A stretch of DNA of 64,000 nucleotides from CAZYFH01 sp965249175 (GCA_965249175.1 OZ252227.1:2852001-2916000); one strand, 5' to 3'. Counted from the stretch's first letter, positions 32,268 to 41,391 are shown. Numbers and translations are program-made. The notes: generated by a model from the sequence alone, not told the origin.

Positions 32268-34106
32268 CTAGCGAATCTCCACGTCGTCGAGTTCGAACGC
32301 GTAGGCGCCCGCCGGAGGCACCTGCGCCACGAACGCCAGGCCGCCGATGAGACCCGGTGTCGCCGTCGGGAACCGTGCCAACGGGATCTCGACCTCGGTC
32401 CACGCCGGGGCCGCCGTGAACGGCACGGTGGCCGGAATCGTCGCGGCTGCGCTGCCGCCGAACAGCATGACGCTATAGGTCCGGCCGTCGCCGCGCGTCC
32501 GAAAGCGGAGCACCTCCCGCGCCGAGAAATCGACCGGCTGCATCGGCTGCTCCCCGGGAAAGAAGATGGCGCCCGACCACGGGAACGCGAAACCGCTGGC
32601 GACGACCTCCCCTTCGACCCGCAGCGCTCCATGCCCGGCGGAAAGCCGGGCGGTGGACGATCCGCCCTGCAACCGGTCCGAGGTCGCCTGCCAGCCCGCG
32701 CCGAACGCGGCGCCGACGCCAGCCTCGAAGTCGGCGATGAGCGTCGTCTCCGGCGCCGGTAACGCCGCGAGCGCTTCCTCCTCCTCGACGCTTCGCTCCA
32801 CGCGGTAGCCGTCCTTCCAGATGGCGACGATGCGGGTGCTGAGCGACAGGTCCTGCTCCAGATCGCCGTCGACCAGGACCAGGTCGGCGATCCGGCCCTC
32901 GTCGATGCGGCCACGGTCGCCGATCCCGAAGATCGCGGCCGGGGTCGACGTGGCCGCTGCGAGCGCCTCTGCGCTGCTCAACCCGGCGCGCTGCAGGAGT
33001 CGCAGTTCGCCGTGCATCGAGAGGCCGGAGGCGGTGCCCGGGTTGGGAGCGTCCGTGCCCGCGATCAGACGGACGCCGGCCGCGTGCAGCCGCCGCACGT
33101 TCTCGATCGCTACGTCGCCCCCGTCCGAGACTCTCTCGGCGTCGCCGCCGGAGAAACGGGCGGCCAGGGACTCGCGCTGCATGGACGACACCGGGACGCC
33201 GCCAGCCGCCGCTAGCAACTCGCCATCCATCGCGTCGCCGCCCATGGTGGCCCTGACCGAGAGCGTCGGGACGACGAACACGCCGGCCTCGGCGATACGC
33301 GCCGCCTGGGTCTCGTCGACGGGCACGTCGCCCCAGACGTGCACCAGCCCGTCCGCACCGAGAGCGACGGCGTCGAGGGCGTGCCCCAGCGTGCTCACGT
33401 GCACGACGGCGGGCATACCCTCGGCATGGGCCGCCGTGATCAGGGCGCCGACCGTATCGCGGCCGAGCGCCGCGAGGTCCATGCCGAATGTGCTCCCGTC
33501 CTCCCACGCGATCTTGATCCAATCGGAGCCCTCGGCCTTCCGTGCCCGCACCCAAGCGGGCGCATCGTCCGGACTGCCTACGGGCTCCACCGGCACCCCG
33601 TACTGCGTGCCATGCCCGCCGGCCACGGTCGCGAGCATGCCGGCGGAGAAGATATCCGCCTCGTCGCCGCGGGCCAACTCGGCGCGGGCCGGGCGTTTCA
33701 CGGCGACGAGAACAGGATCGCTGAACTGATCGAGCACCGTGGTGACCCCGAAGCGCAATGCGTCGTTCAGCGTGCTGCCCCACGTGTGCACGTGGCCATC
33801 GATCAGCCCGGGCACCAGCGTGCGCCCGCCGCCGTCCACCCGCGGGAGATCCGCCGGCACGTCGAGACCTTCCCCGACGCGCCGAATGCGACCGTCCTCG
33901 ATCCACACGTCCTGTTCCGGCCGGAACGCCTCTCCGTCGAAGATATTCACGCGGACGATCGCGAAGTTGACCTCGGGCAGCGCAGCGTCCGCGGCCCTCG
34001 GGGGTGACACAGGCTCGGGCAGGGCTATGAGCACGCCCGTGAACGCGGCGAACGCCACCGCCAGATACGTCACGCTACGCACCGCCGTCGCTGCCGGTCC
34101 AGTCAT
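32268..34106 (-). CDS. Secreted or anchored amidohydrolase with CIA30-like C-terminal domain
   Basis: After a hydrophobic leader the protein shows the amidohydrolase metal motif GLIDGHVHTWG, a carboxylated-Lys-type region (SDWIKIAWEDG), PAVVHVSTLGHA and GTDAPNPGT, then the closing strand IADLVLVDGDL. From about residue 455 a beta-sandwich with the opening LIADFEAGVGAAFGAGW resembles the CIA30/NADH-ubiquinone-associated fold, often fused to such hydrolases in Acidobacteriota. The ATG at 34104-34106 is used because upstream sequence belongs to the permease. Its location inside a transporter/two-component operon suggests it processes the exported or sensed compound. Confidence 0.85.
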   Translation of the reverse strand: MTGPAATAVRSVTYLAVAFAAFTGVLIALPEPVSPPRAADAALPEVNFAIVRVNIFDGEAFRPEQDVWIEDGRIRRVGEGLDVPADLPRVDGGGRTLVPGLIDGHVHTWGSTLNDALRFGVTTVLDQFSDPVLVAVKRPARAELARGDEADIFSAGMLATVAGGHGTQYGVPVEPVGSPDDAPAWVRARKAEGSDWIKIAWEDGSTFGMDLAALGRDTVGALITAAHAEGMPAVVHVSTLGHALDAVALGADGLVHVWGDVPVDETQAARIAEAGVFVVPTLSVRATMGGDAMDGELLAAAGGVPVSSMQRESLAARFSGGDAERVSDGGDVAIENVRRLHAAGVRLIAGTDAPNPGTASGLSMHGELRLLQRAGLSSAEALAAATSTPAAIFGIGDRGRIDEGRIADLVLVDGDLEQDLSLSTRIVAIWKDGYRVERSVEEEEALAALPAPETTLIADFEAGVGAAFGAGWQATSDRLQGGSSTARLSAGHGALRVEGEVVASGFAFPWSGAIFFPGEQPMQPVDFSAREVLRFRTRGDGRTYSVMLFGGSAAATIPATVPFTAAPAWTEVEIPLARFPTATPGLIGGLAFVAQVPPAGAYAFELDDVEIR

Positions 34107-34114
34107 CCCACCCC

Positions 34115-34897
34115 CTATCGCTGACCGCCACGGCGGAACCCGACTGCCGCGACGATCAGGAAGACCACTGTGAAGACGCCGACCATCAGCGCGTGAACCG
34201 CGGCCGAACCGCCCTCGTCCAGAGCGACCACCATCAGCGCAAGCTGTGACTGGTGGTGCGCGGGAAAGACGACGGCCACATCCTGCACGAACGACGGCAG
34301 CAGGGCGATCGGTATCCACAGGCCGGACAGAAACGCCATCGGCAGGAATACGAGATTGACAATGGCAACCGCGGACTGCGCCTTCACCCAGGCGCCGATC
34401 GCCAGGCCGAGCGCGCAGAAGGGAATCACGCTCGAGAGCACGACCCCGGCCAACGCGAACCACTGCCAGCGATACAGCGTGACCTCCGCAGCGTAGGCCC
34501 CGAGCAGGAACAGGCCGAGGACGATGGCCATGCCGAAGAGGAGCGCCGTTCCCACCCGGGCCAGCAGATAGGCGCTCACCGGCATCGGCGTGGTCTGCTT
34601 CAGCAGCAGCGCGCCGCTGTCGCGTTCGGTCGCGAAGCCGACACCGAACCCGAACAGGGAAGGCCCCATGAGCCCGAAGACGCCGTAGGTGGCGAGCAGG
34701 AAGGTTGGGGCCACCGGGGAGAAGCCCATCACCACACCGAATAAGACGTAGAACATGAGCGGGAAGACCAGGGTCGGGATGGTGAACCCCGGCGTCCGCG
34801 CCAGTGTCAGGAACTGGGCTCGCGCCTCCAGCACGTAGATGCATGCGCGGCGGGCGAACCCGAGGCGGCGCGCGCCGTCGCTCGTTGCCGACATCAC
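34115..34897 (-). CDS. ABC-2 type transporter permease
   Basis: Six hydrophobic segments are spread over 260 residues in the ABC-2 pattern, with a cytoplasmic N-terminus and the conserved region ERDSGALLLKQTTPMPVSAYL between segments 2 and 3. The start overlaps the ATPase stop by four bases. With the ATPase it forms an exporter of the drug/lipid type; the substrate is unknown. Confidence 0.9.
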   Translation of the reverse strand: MMSATSDGARRLGFARRACIYVLEARAQFLTLARTPGFTIPTLVFPLMFYVLFGVVMGFSPVAPTFLLATYGVFGLMGPSLFGFGVGFATERDSGALLLKQTTPMPVSAYLLARVGTALLFGMAIVLGLFLLGAYAAEVTLYRWQWFALAGVVLSSVIPFCALGLAIGAWVKAQSAVAIVNLVFLPMAFLSGLWIPIALLPSFVQDVAVVFPAHHQSQLALMVVALDEGGSAAVHALMVGVFTVVFLIVAAVGFRRGGQR

Positions 34898-35799
34898 GCC
34901 GCCTCCTTCCGCTCACCGGCATGGACCAGCGAGAGGAATGCGTCCTCGAGTCCGGCCCCCGTCACGTGCAGGTCGCGCAGGTCGGGATCCAGCGCCAGCA
35001 GCGTCCGCAGCAGGTCCTCGGGCCGCGCGGTCAGAATCTCCAGGTGCAGGCCGTTGACCTCCACCCGCACCACGCCACGCAGCACCGCCACCTCGTCGCG
35101 GTGGACGGACGTGATGCAGCGGACGCGGCTATCCGCGGTACGGGACTTGATCTCCGCCGGCGTCCCTTCGGCGACGACCCGTCCCTTGTAGATGACCGCG
35201 ATCCGGTCTGCAAGTGCGTCGGCCTCGTCCAGGTGGTGGGTGGTGAGCACCGCGGTGCGGCCCGCGGCCCTCAGTCCCCGGATCTCGTTCCACAAGCTGC
35301 GGCGCGCCTCGACGTCGAGTCCGGTCGTCGGCTCGTCCAGAAAGACCAGCTCCGGGTCGCCGGCCAGCGCGAGCGCGAACATCAGCCGTTTCTTCTGGCC
35401 CCCGGAGAGCCGGCCGTACCGCCGCTCGCTCAACTCCTCGAGACCGGCCATTGCGAGCAGCCGGGAGACCGTGAACGGCGCCGGATAGTAACTGCCGAAC
35501 AGCTCCAGGTGCTCGGCGACAGTGAGGGTGTCGGCAACACCCGAGACCTGCAGCATGGCACCGCGCCGTATACGAACTCCCCTGGCGCCCGGGTTGCACC
35601 CGAAAACGCGCACCTTGCCCCCCTGCACCTGCAGGCTGCCGAGCAGGAGGCCGACCGCCGTGGTCTTCCCGGCGCCGTTCGGGCCAAGAACCGCCAGAAT
35701 CTCGCCGGGCCGGACCTCCAGGTCCAGCCCGTCGAGCGCGACGACGTCGCCGTAGCAATGGGTCACGTTCGACAGTGTCGCCACGCACTTGTCAGACAT
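34894..35799 (-). CDS. ABC transporter ATP-binding protein (ABC-2 exporter)
   Basis: The 301-residue protein has Walker A GPNGAGKTT (about residues 39-47), signature LSGGQKKR, Walker B LVFLDEP, the D loop TTGLD and the H-loop TTHHLDEAD, followed by a C-terminal regulatory region. The ATG at 35797-35799 has AAGGACGG upstream; a longer ORF is an artefact. It is the first gene of the operon ATPase-permease-amidohydrolase-kinase-regulator. Confidence 0.95.
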   Translation of the reverse strand: MSDKCVATLSNVTHCYGDVVALDGLDLEVRPGEILAVLGPNGAGKTTAVGLLLGSLQVQGGKVRVFGCNPGARGVRIRRGAMLQVSGVADTLTVAEHLELFGSYYPAPFTVSRLLAMAGLEELSERRYGRLSGGQKKRLMFALALAGDPELVFLDEPTTGLDVEARRSLWNEIRGLRAAGRTAVLTTHHLDEADALADRIAVIYKGRVVAEGTPAEIKSRTADSRVRCITSVHRDEVAVLRGVVRVEVNGLHLEILTARPEDLLRTLLALDPDLRDLHVTGAGLEDAFLSLVHAGERKEAA

Positions 35800-36125
35800 A
35801 TTCCGTCCTTTCGCAGACATTCGTTGCGAACACAGCACGCAATCGATACGATTCGGGGACTCACCGATTACGACGCCGCGAGACTGTCGGCCGGCCTGTT
35901 CCATGTGCCTCGCGCCGCAACCCGAAGGCGACGATACCAACCGTGCGGGCGCCCCGCTAGTGCGGATTGTCAAGCGTGGATTGTGACGGATGTCACGACG
36001 CCGTTCCCGCTCGAAGATGGAGAACGTCGGCTGCCCATGGGCGACTCCGTCGCCACCTCGCACGCTCGGCGCACTAGGCAGTGGGGTTTCGCACTCCTCG
36101 CCCAACTCGGCCCGGTGATCTTGCC
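35800..36125. promoter_or_regulatory. Upstream region of the ABC/two-component operon
   Basis: 326 bp without a credible gene. A perfect palindrome GTGAC-GGAT-GTCAC lies at 35993-36006, and on the minus strand a TTGACA hexamer follows about 20 bp downstream (35968-35973), with no good -10 at standard spacing. An activator site feeding the ABC operon, bound by the DesR-like regulator, would fit this layout. Confidence 0.4.
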
Positions 36126-36175
36126 TGGGTTTTGTGGACACCCCACAAGGCGCGACAATGCGCCGGGAGGTGGTC

Positions 36176-36472
36176 ATGGCCCAGCGGAGACGACGACGGT
36201 TCACGACGGAGTTCAAGCATGAGGCGGTCCGGCTGTGCAAGCAAGGGGACCGCAGTATCGGGCAGGTGGCCCGGGAGTTGGACCTGGCCGAGTCGGCGGT
36301 GCGGCGGTGGGTAAAGCCGGACGAGATCGACCACGGCAACAATCCGACCGGCGCGCTGACCACCGAGGAACACGAGGAACTCCGAACGCTGCGCCGGGAA
36401 GTGCGCGTCCTGCGCGAGGAGCGAACCATCTTAAAAAAGGCGGCGGCCGTCTTCGCGAAGGCACAGGCGTGA
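36176..36472 (+). CDS. IS3-family OrfA
   Basis: 98 residues with the IS3 helix-turn-helix (FTTEFKHEAVRLCKQG; SIGQVARELDLAESAVRRW) and a leucine-rich coiled coil. The slippery heptamer A-AAA-AAG at 36433-36439 is intact in the TTA-AAA-AAG context for OrfAB fusion. GGAGG precedes the ATG. Confidence 0.88.
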   Translation: MAQRRRRRFTTEFKHEAVRLCKQGDRSIGQVARELDLAESAVRRWVKPDEIDHGNNPTGALTTEEHEELRTLRREVRVLREERTILKKAAAVFAKAQA

Positions 36473-36902
36473 GGTTCGCGTGTGTTCATGCGGAGAAGGC
36501 CACCCATGCGGTGCGGTGTCTCTGTCGGGTGCTGCACGTCACCCCCAGTGGCTACTACGCATGGGCAAAGCGCCCGCCGCGCCGACGGCGCCGTGCAGAC
36601 GTCCAGCTGAAGGCGCGCATTCGAGCGATCCACACCGCCAGCCGCGGGACCTATGGCAGCCCGCGGATCTACGAGCAGCTCAAGCAGGACGGGGTCACCG
36701 CTGGCCGGGCGCGGGTCGCCAGGCTGCTGCGAGAAATGGGCCTGATCGGCCTGCCCGTCAAGCGGTTCCGGCGCACCACGGACAGTGCCCACCAGCATCC
36801 GGTGGCGCCCAACGTGCTCGCCCGCGACGTCGACGCCGCGCACCCCAACGAGCGCTGGAGCACCGACATCACCTACCTCTGGACCTGGGAAGGCTGGGGC
36901 CA
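36469..36902 (+). pseudogene. IS3-family OrfB, truncated after first catalytic motif
   Basis: The frame starts at a GTG overlapping the orfA stop and contains HTH_21 (ASRGTYGSPRIYEQLKQDG) and ERWSTDITYLWTWEGW with the first catalytic Asp. Beyond residue 145 the sequence is unrelated; the second Asp and the Glu are missing, so it cannot be active. Confidence 0.85.
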
Positions 36903-37132
36903 GCATGCGTTCGGCACGCCCCCTGACAACAAACGAGGAATGCACCCAGCCGGATGGTCTAATTTTCCTCCGCCACTCTGGTCTAGCTTTGGTCCGCCCT
37001 TGACATCCGGAATATCTCGGATCAAACTCTTGATCGACCAGTGGTTCCGAGCACCCACTCCGACTTTCACAAGCGGAAGCACTTGTACTCGTGGAAGACA
37101 CTGGTTCGCTCCGAGAAGAACTGGCCTGCGGT
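36903..37132. other. Junction DNA without recognisable gene
   Basis: The piece carries short open frames on both strands but no known motif. It joins the broken IS3 to the DUF2924 fragment and probably derives from another decayed element. Confidence 0.4.
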
Positions 37133-37477
37133 TCAGGTCGCGCTACGCCGAAACGTCGACGTCGCCATCACGCTGTACCGCAACGGCTCCTGGCCACACG
37201 CGCAACCACCCAACTGATTGATGCGCTGGCCGAGTCGATTCTCGGGGGCGACGCGGCCGGTCTCGGCGACGGCCTTGGCCAGGGTCCGGAGCCGCCGGCG
37301 GATCGCCTTGCTCACGCCGCCATACGCGTCTTCTTGGAGCGTATAGGCGAGGTCCCGGAGCAGCAGGTCGCGGCTGAGCCGCGGCGGCGGAGCCCGATGA
37401 TAGCGGCACCATTCGCGGCGCAGGGCCGCGAGGTCCATCGCCTGCAGCGCGGTCAGCTTCGCGTCCAGGTCGGTCAA
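37133..37477 (-). CDS. DUF2924-like protein, probably truncated
   Basis: The first 75 residues (LTALQAMDLAALRREWCRYH ... LLLRDLAYTLQEDAYGG ... RRRLRTLAKAVAETG) match the DUF2924 pattern of a small helical protein found next to phage and transposon recombinases. The last part (CACGQEPLRYSV) looks unrelated, suggesting truncation. Confidence 0.6.
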   Translation of the reverse strand: MTDLDAKLTALQAMDLAALRREWCRYHRAPPPRLSRDLLLRDLAYTLQEDAYGGVSKAIRRRLRTLAKAVAETGRVAPENRLGQRINQLGGCACGQEPLRYSVMATSTFRRSAT

Positions 37478-37727
37478 GTGCTACGGAAACGCCCGGCAGC
37501 ATGGGTAGCGCGTCTCCCAAACAGTTCACTAGCTGTGGTGGATTGTCCACGGATCAGGTCGACGCCACGGTGCCGTCAATGCGTGCCTCCGGAGCGCAAC
37601 CCACTCTCCACAAACGACTTGGATGCTCTCACGAGACCGGCACGAGGTTTGCGCCTCTATATCGTGGGAGACTGCTGCTTCTCATGATCAGATAATGCGT
37701 CCATTCGAACTACGGAGGCAGGCAACG

Positions 37728-38504
37728 ATGCAGAGACGAGCTGTCAGTCGCGGAGCCATCGCCGTCGCGTGTGGATTGTGGCTCGCAGGCACATCAACTG
37801 CCGCTGCGCAGACGGCGTCCGCCAGCCCACCGGCACCGCCGCCCGGGCAGCTTCCTCGGCCGGAATCATCCGTGGTCGAGGTCCCGGAACTGCTGCGCTT
37901 CCAGTTCAGCCCAAAGTTCCTGGTCGGGGTCCCGATCGGGCCGTTCGGGAAGAAGGTCGGCGCGACCCCGGGGGCGGCCGTCGACTTCACGGCCCGCGTA
38001 GGCCAGACCCCCGTCTCCGTGGGAGCGACCATCGACTACCTGCGCTACGGCACGGAGACCCGCCGCATCGCGCTGTTTCCGGCCGTCCCCGAGGTGTTTA
38101 GCGACGTCGGGACCACCAACAACTTCATTCGGACCCATGCGCTCGTGCGGGTCCAGCCTCCCGCCGGCCGGGTACGGCCGTACGCCGAGGGGCTCCTCGG
38201 GTTCAGTCACGTGTATACGCGAACGTCTGTCGACCTGGGCAATGAAGGTGGCGGTGCGGCGACCACGCATCTGGGCGACTTCGCGCCGAGCTTCGGTGCG
38301 GGAGGCGGCGTCACGATCGGGCTCGTGTCGGGGAGCGAGGCTCGCCTGGGTCTCGACATCGGGCTCCGGTATCTCACCGGCGGCGAGGTCGACTATTTGA
38401 CGCGGGGAGAGCTCCAGCGCGATGAGACCGGGGTAACGTTCGAGCCGACGCGGTCACTGGCCACGTTGTTCGGGGTGCAGATCGGCATCACCGTCGACTT
38501 CTGA
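37728..38504 (+). CDS. Outer-membrane beta-barrel protein
   Basis: A signal peptide (AIAVACGLWLAGTSTAAAQ) is followed by a Pro-rich linker and alternating amphipathic strands (FQFSPKFLVGVPIG, VSVGATIDYLRYG, ARLGLDIGLRYLTGG). It ends GVQIGITVDF with the C-terminal aromatic residue used for barrel assembly. The ATG at 37728 follows GGAGG. The role, whether pore or structural, is not evident. It is one of the few intact chromosomal genes among fragments here. Confidence 0.8.
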   Translation: MQRRAVSRGAIAVACGLWLAGTSTAAAQTASASPPAPPPGQLPRPESSVVEVPELLRFQFSPKFLVGVPIGPFGKKVGATPGAAVDFTARVGQTPVSVGATIDYLRYGTETRRIALFPAVPEVFSDVGTTNNFIRTHALVRVQPPAGRVRPYAEGLLGFSHVYTRTSVDLGNEGGGAATTHLGDFAPSFGAGGGVTIGLVSGSEARLGLDIGLRYLTGGEVDYLTRGELQRDETGVTFEPTRSLATLFGVQIGITVDF

Positions 38505-38547
38505 GCCGGCCCCGCCGTCCACGCGTGGCCGAACCGCACGCCCGGAG

Positions 38548-38671
38548 CTCTCGACCCCAACCCATCGGTCACAAGGTTGATCCACAAGATCTGCAAAGGG
38601 AGCGGCGGCAGCGGCATCCCGATGAGCGGAGCGAGGAGCATGACCAGGATTTCCCCCGTGTTACTGGTCAT
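38548..38671 (-). pseudogene. P-type cation ATPase fragment (C-terminal membrane segment)
   Basis: The stretch MTSNTGEILVMLLAPLIGMP followed by LPLQILWINLVTDGLG is the signature of transmembrane segments 5-6 of calcium-type P-type ATPases. Nothing else of the gene is present on either side. Confidence 0.75.
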
Positions 38672-38976
38672 TGTGTACTTCGCTTACTGATGACCCATTG
38701 GCGATAGGGCAGCTCGGGTAAACGCAGTGGGCGCGCCGAAGTTAGCGGAGTGGACGGCACAGGCCTGAACAGGTCTTCCTGATTACCGTCCTGATCTACG
38801 CCGACGACGCTCGAGCCCCGATCGTACCCGGCGTGCAGGCCGTGGACGAGCAGCGAATCGAACCCCGCCCCGAGGCGGGTGTTCCTGCACCGCGCCGGGA
38901 GCATTCCCAGTTTGTTGAAAGTTCCACTGGACAAATCGATCGCCGCCTTGCACCTCAGGGTGCTGAGGAGGCGCCC

Positions 38977-39240
38977 GTGGCCGATGTCGCGTGGAGGTTC
39001 TGCGGCCGAGCAGTCCAGCCGAACGAACGGGCGCTGATCCAGGACGTCGTGGCGCGGTTTCCCGGGCTCAGCCGGAGCGAGTTGGCGCTCACGGCCTGCG
39101 AGTGGCTGTCCTGGCGTCGCCCCAACGGGCGGTTGAAGGCACGGGAGGCCCGCGAGTTCCTGGAACGCCTGGCGCGGGCGGGGGTGGTGGTCCTTCCGGC
39201 CAAGCGCGCGGGTCGTCCACGGGGGTCGTCCACCAGTATC
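38977..39240 (+). pseudogene. DUF4338/DruA-like N-terminal fragment
   Basis: The reading DVAWRFCGRAVQPNERALIQ, then GLSRSELALTACEWLSWRRP with NGRLKAREAREFLERL, resembles the helical N-terminal domain of DUF4338 proteins. That family includes DruA of the Druantia anti-phage system and proteins linked to transposons. Only this domain remains; similarity stops near 39240. Confidence 0.45.
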
Positions 39241-39271
39241 CCGATCACGGCTTCGGAAGCGACTTCGCGCT

Positions 39272-39808
39272 GTGATCCCGAACATTGGGAGAGATCCTGT
39301 CCCCTACGACAAAGATGGCCGCTGCTACAAGACGGCGTTCAAGATCGCAAGCCAGGACAGCGTGACCTTCCCTGTGCCGGCCGGCACGACATGGCCGAAC
39401 GTCACCATCACGTTGACCCGAGGCGGCGCGATGCGCATCTCCGTTCCGACGACCAAGCGGTACGCGGCATCCACCTACGCGAAGGAACCGGGTGGCGACG
39501 TCCATCGGTGGGAGCTTGCCGAGCGGGACTCCGAGTTGGCTCGCAAGTACGACCTGAGGATGATTGGGCTGGCTGACGATAGCGGCCGGCACGACCCGAG
39601 AGGTGCAGTCCTCCTTGAGGTACTGCGAGCCAAGGGCGTTGTCAGCCGGCCTGCAGATGACGACGCCATGCTTGCACTCTGTGGCGTTCTCTCGAAGCTG
39701 ATGGCAAGGATCGACGGTTCTCCCTTTGACTTCGCCTCCTGGCCAGACGTGGGTCGCGCTGTTCCAGACGTCCTGCGAATAGCCGTAGCCTCGGTCATTT
39801 CTGACTGA
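39272..39808 (+). CDS. Hypothetical protein (178 aa)
   Basis: The first half is strand-rich (VTFPVPAGTTWPNVTITLTR; MRISVPTTKRYAAST) and the second helical and acidic (DDDAMLALCGVLSKLM). It is transcribed with the integrative-element genes that follow. No family was recognised; the exact start is uncertain. Confidence 0.5.
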   Translation: MIPNIGRDPVPYDKDGRCYKTAFKIASQDSVTFPVPAGTTWPNVTITLTRGGAMRISVPTTKRYAASTYAKEPGGDVHRWELAERDSELARKYDLRMIGLADDSGRHDPRGAVLLEVLRAKGVVSRPADDDAMLALCGVLSKLMARIDGSPFDFASWPDVGRAVPDVLRIAVASVISD

Positions 39809-39948
39809 CCGTATCCCCCCGCCTCCTTCGTTTCCTCACCCCTGACGGCAGTCTCGTAACTCCATAGATTCCAGGCGGCTACGGCCACTTCCTGTCGGCC
39901 GAGTTCCGTCTCCACAGCCTTCGCGGTGATTTCTGACCCGGGCGCTTC

Positions 39949-40188
39949 ATGCGCCCGAGAGATGAAGACCGTGAACGGCTCGAACAGGAGCTCCAGGATA
40001 GCGCCTATCAGGCGCTCCTTCGGAAACTGCAGCGGAAGTACCTCTTCCTCCGCCGCTTCCACAGGTGGGCGGACGTGATCGCGTTCATGCGGCACGGCAC
40101 GTCGACGGACCCACCCCCGTTGCCGGGGGCGCTGTTTGGGTTACGACCGGTATCCGACCGCTATAGATCGGGCCAGTCGCAGGAGTAG
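39949..40188 (+). CDS. Hypothetical small basic protein (79 aa)
   Basis: A helix-rich, charged peptide (DRERLEQELQDSAYQALLRK) with no motif. It lies in the cargo region of the integrative element; codon use is like its neighbours. Confidence 0.4.
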   Translation: MRPRDEDRERLEQELQDSAYQALLRKLQRKYLFLRRFHRWADVIAFMRHGTSTDPPPLPGALFGLRPVSDRYRSGQSQE

Positions 40189-40264
40189 GATACAACAATT
40201 CTGAGACAATTTATATCTATAAACCCTTAAAGGGGTGTTTTTAGATAGAATCAGTGGATTCCTG

Positions 40265-40582
40265 ATGGGACGGAAGGCTCTCAAGCCAGAACCAGGCGCG
40301 ATTCGTCCTGTGAAAGTGAAGCTCTCGCCAGAGCTTAATGTGGACTTGTGGGCGTTCTGCGAGGTCCATCACGGCTCGCCACACAATCGAATCATTGAGA
40401 AGGCCGTTCAAGCCTTCATCGAAGCCGACCTTGAGCGCCATCCGACGCTGGTCCCTGAGTGGAACGCCTTGCGTGAGAGCTTGCAGTCGAAGCCCCAGAT
40501 TGTGAGGTTCGACAAAACCCAGAACGGGCGGGCCACCCTGGCAGATAGGGCTTGTGAGAAGCCCGACGAAGGGCAAGACTAA
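40265..40582 (+). CDS. Ribbon-helix-helix-like small protein
   Basis: The sequence RPVKVKLSPELNVDLWAFCE (strand then helix) and PHNRIIEKAVQAFIEADLER (second helix) fits a CopG/Arc-type DNA-binding fold, often antitoxins or element regulators. A longer start at 40235 exists. The AT-rich leader at 40190-40260 (TATATCTATAAA; CCCTT/AAGGGG) may carry its promoter or an upstream terminator. Confidence 0.5.
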   Translation: MGRKALKPEPGAIRPVKVKLSPELNVDLWAFCEVHHGSPHNRIIEKAVQAFIEADLERHPTLVPEWNALRESLQSKPQIVRFDKTQNGRATLADRACEKPDEGQD

Positions 40583-40587
40583 GGGGC

Positions 40588-40773
40588 ATGGGCGGCGAGA
40601 TCAGAACCGAAGGGCAATCTTCGTTCGCGACGCTGCTGACGAAGCTCGCCCGCGTCCCCAAAGCCGAGATCGACGACCTAGAGCGGAAAGAGGCCAAAAA
40701 GCGGAAGGCCCGGAAGACCCACCGGGCCTACGCGAAAGCCGGGCGAATCGCTGAGCCGGCCAGGAAGTCGTGA
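40588..40773 (+). CDS. Small Lys/Arg-rich hypothetical protein (61 aa)
   Basis: Very basic C-terminal half (RKEAKKRKARKTHRAYAKAG). It follows the ribbon-helix-helix gene by five bases and overlaps the next start by four (GTGA), so the three are co-translated. Confidence 0.5.
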   Translation: MGGEIRTEGQSSFATLLTKLARVPKAEIDDLERKEAKKRKARKTHRAYAKAGRIAEPARKS

Positions 40774-40994
40774 CTGCTGTATACGAGCACCGAACCGGTC
40801 ATCGGGACTACCAGATACACATTCGCATAGTGGGTGGGACGCTTGCCGGGTATACGGCACGCTGTTACGACGTCCGCGACGGCGGGAACGAACTGCACGT
40901 CATTCGCGACGACAAAGGGACCCCGGTCGAACTTACGGCTACTGACGAGACGGATGCTCTCAAGCGAGCGAAGACGTTCCTAGAGAACCGCTAG
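40770..40994 (+). CDS. Hypothetical protein (74 aa)
   Basis: A compact strand-rich protein (YQIHIRIVGGTLAGYTARCY; PVELTATDETDALKRAKTFL). The GTG start overlaps the previous stop. No family was recognised. Confidence 0.5.
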   Translation: MTAVYEHRTGHRDYQIHIRIVGGTLAGYTARCYDVRDGGNELHVIRDDKGTPVELTATDETDALKRAKTFLENR

Positions 40995-41031
40995 TACTTA
41001 TCAGACCGCAAGTGGTGGTAGGATCATTGGC

Positions 41032-41172
41032 ATGGCACACAAGAAGACTACGTCTCGAAGGGTGGCGAAGACCGCGTCCCGCGCGCTTCGCTCCAAGAGC
41101 ACGTCCAAGACGACCAAGAAACTTGCCGGATCGGCCCTTTCTCAGAGCCCTGGCAAGCACCGCAAGCGGTAG
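41032..41172 (+). CDS. Small highly basic histone-like protein (46 aa)
   Basis: The product MAHKKTTSRRVAKTASRALR, ending with SALSQSPGKHRKR, is about one third Lys/Arg and lacks acidic residues. It resembles short KTSSKVASKAAK-type proteins found as orphans on chromosomes and mobile elements. A GGTAGGATC leader precedes the ATG. A role in nucleic-acid binding is plausible from composition only. Confidence 0.6.
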   Translation: MAHKKTTSRRVAKTASRALRSKSTSKTTKKLAGSALSQSPGKHRKR

Positions 41173-41391
41173 TTTGTGCGGCTCGTCCTGATTGAGTGGG
41201 CCGACGCCTTTGGGTGCTCATCCTCGTGGGAGACCCTCGGGGATGTGTCGCCCACGCTGCCTACCTGCCGCTCGGTGGGCTGGCTCGTCCACGACGGCGC
41301 GGACTGCAAGGTCGTGGTCCCCCATCTGTCGGAGCCACACGACGACGTCAAGCGCCAGGGTTGCGGGGACATGACCATTCCCGCCCGTGCC

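Larger units (their letters stand above)
36126..36902 (+). mobile_element. IS3-family element, right part lost
   Basis: The left end begins near TGGGTTTTGTGGAC and leads into orfA. Similarity to IS3 stops after the first DDE motif of orfB at about 36902, and the rest of the element is absent. This is a different IS3 lineage from the element at 23688-24913. Confidence 0.75.

Noticed and set aside
32268..34922. Minus-strand ORF of 884 codons including the amidohydrolase
   Set aside because: The first 272 codons are out of frame with the permease gene they cover. The signal-peptide start at 34106 is far better supported.
34894..37101. Minus-strand ORF of 735 codons that includes the ABC ATPase
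   Set aside because: Only the last 301 codons are the ATPase; the upstream part crosses the IS3 element and has no domain content.
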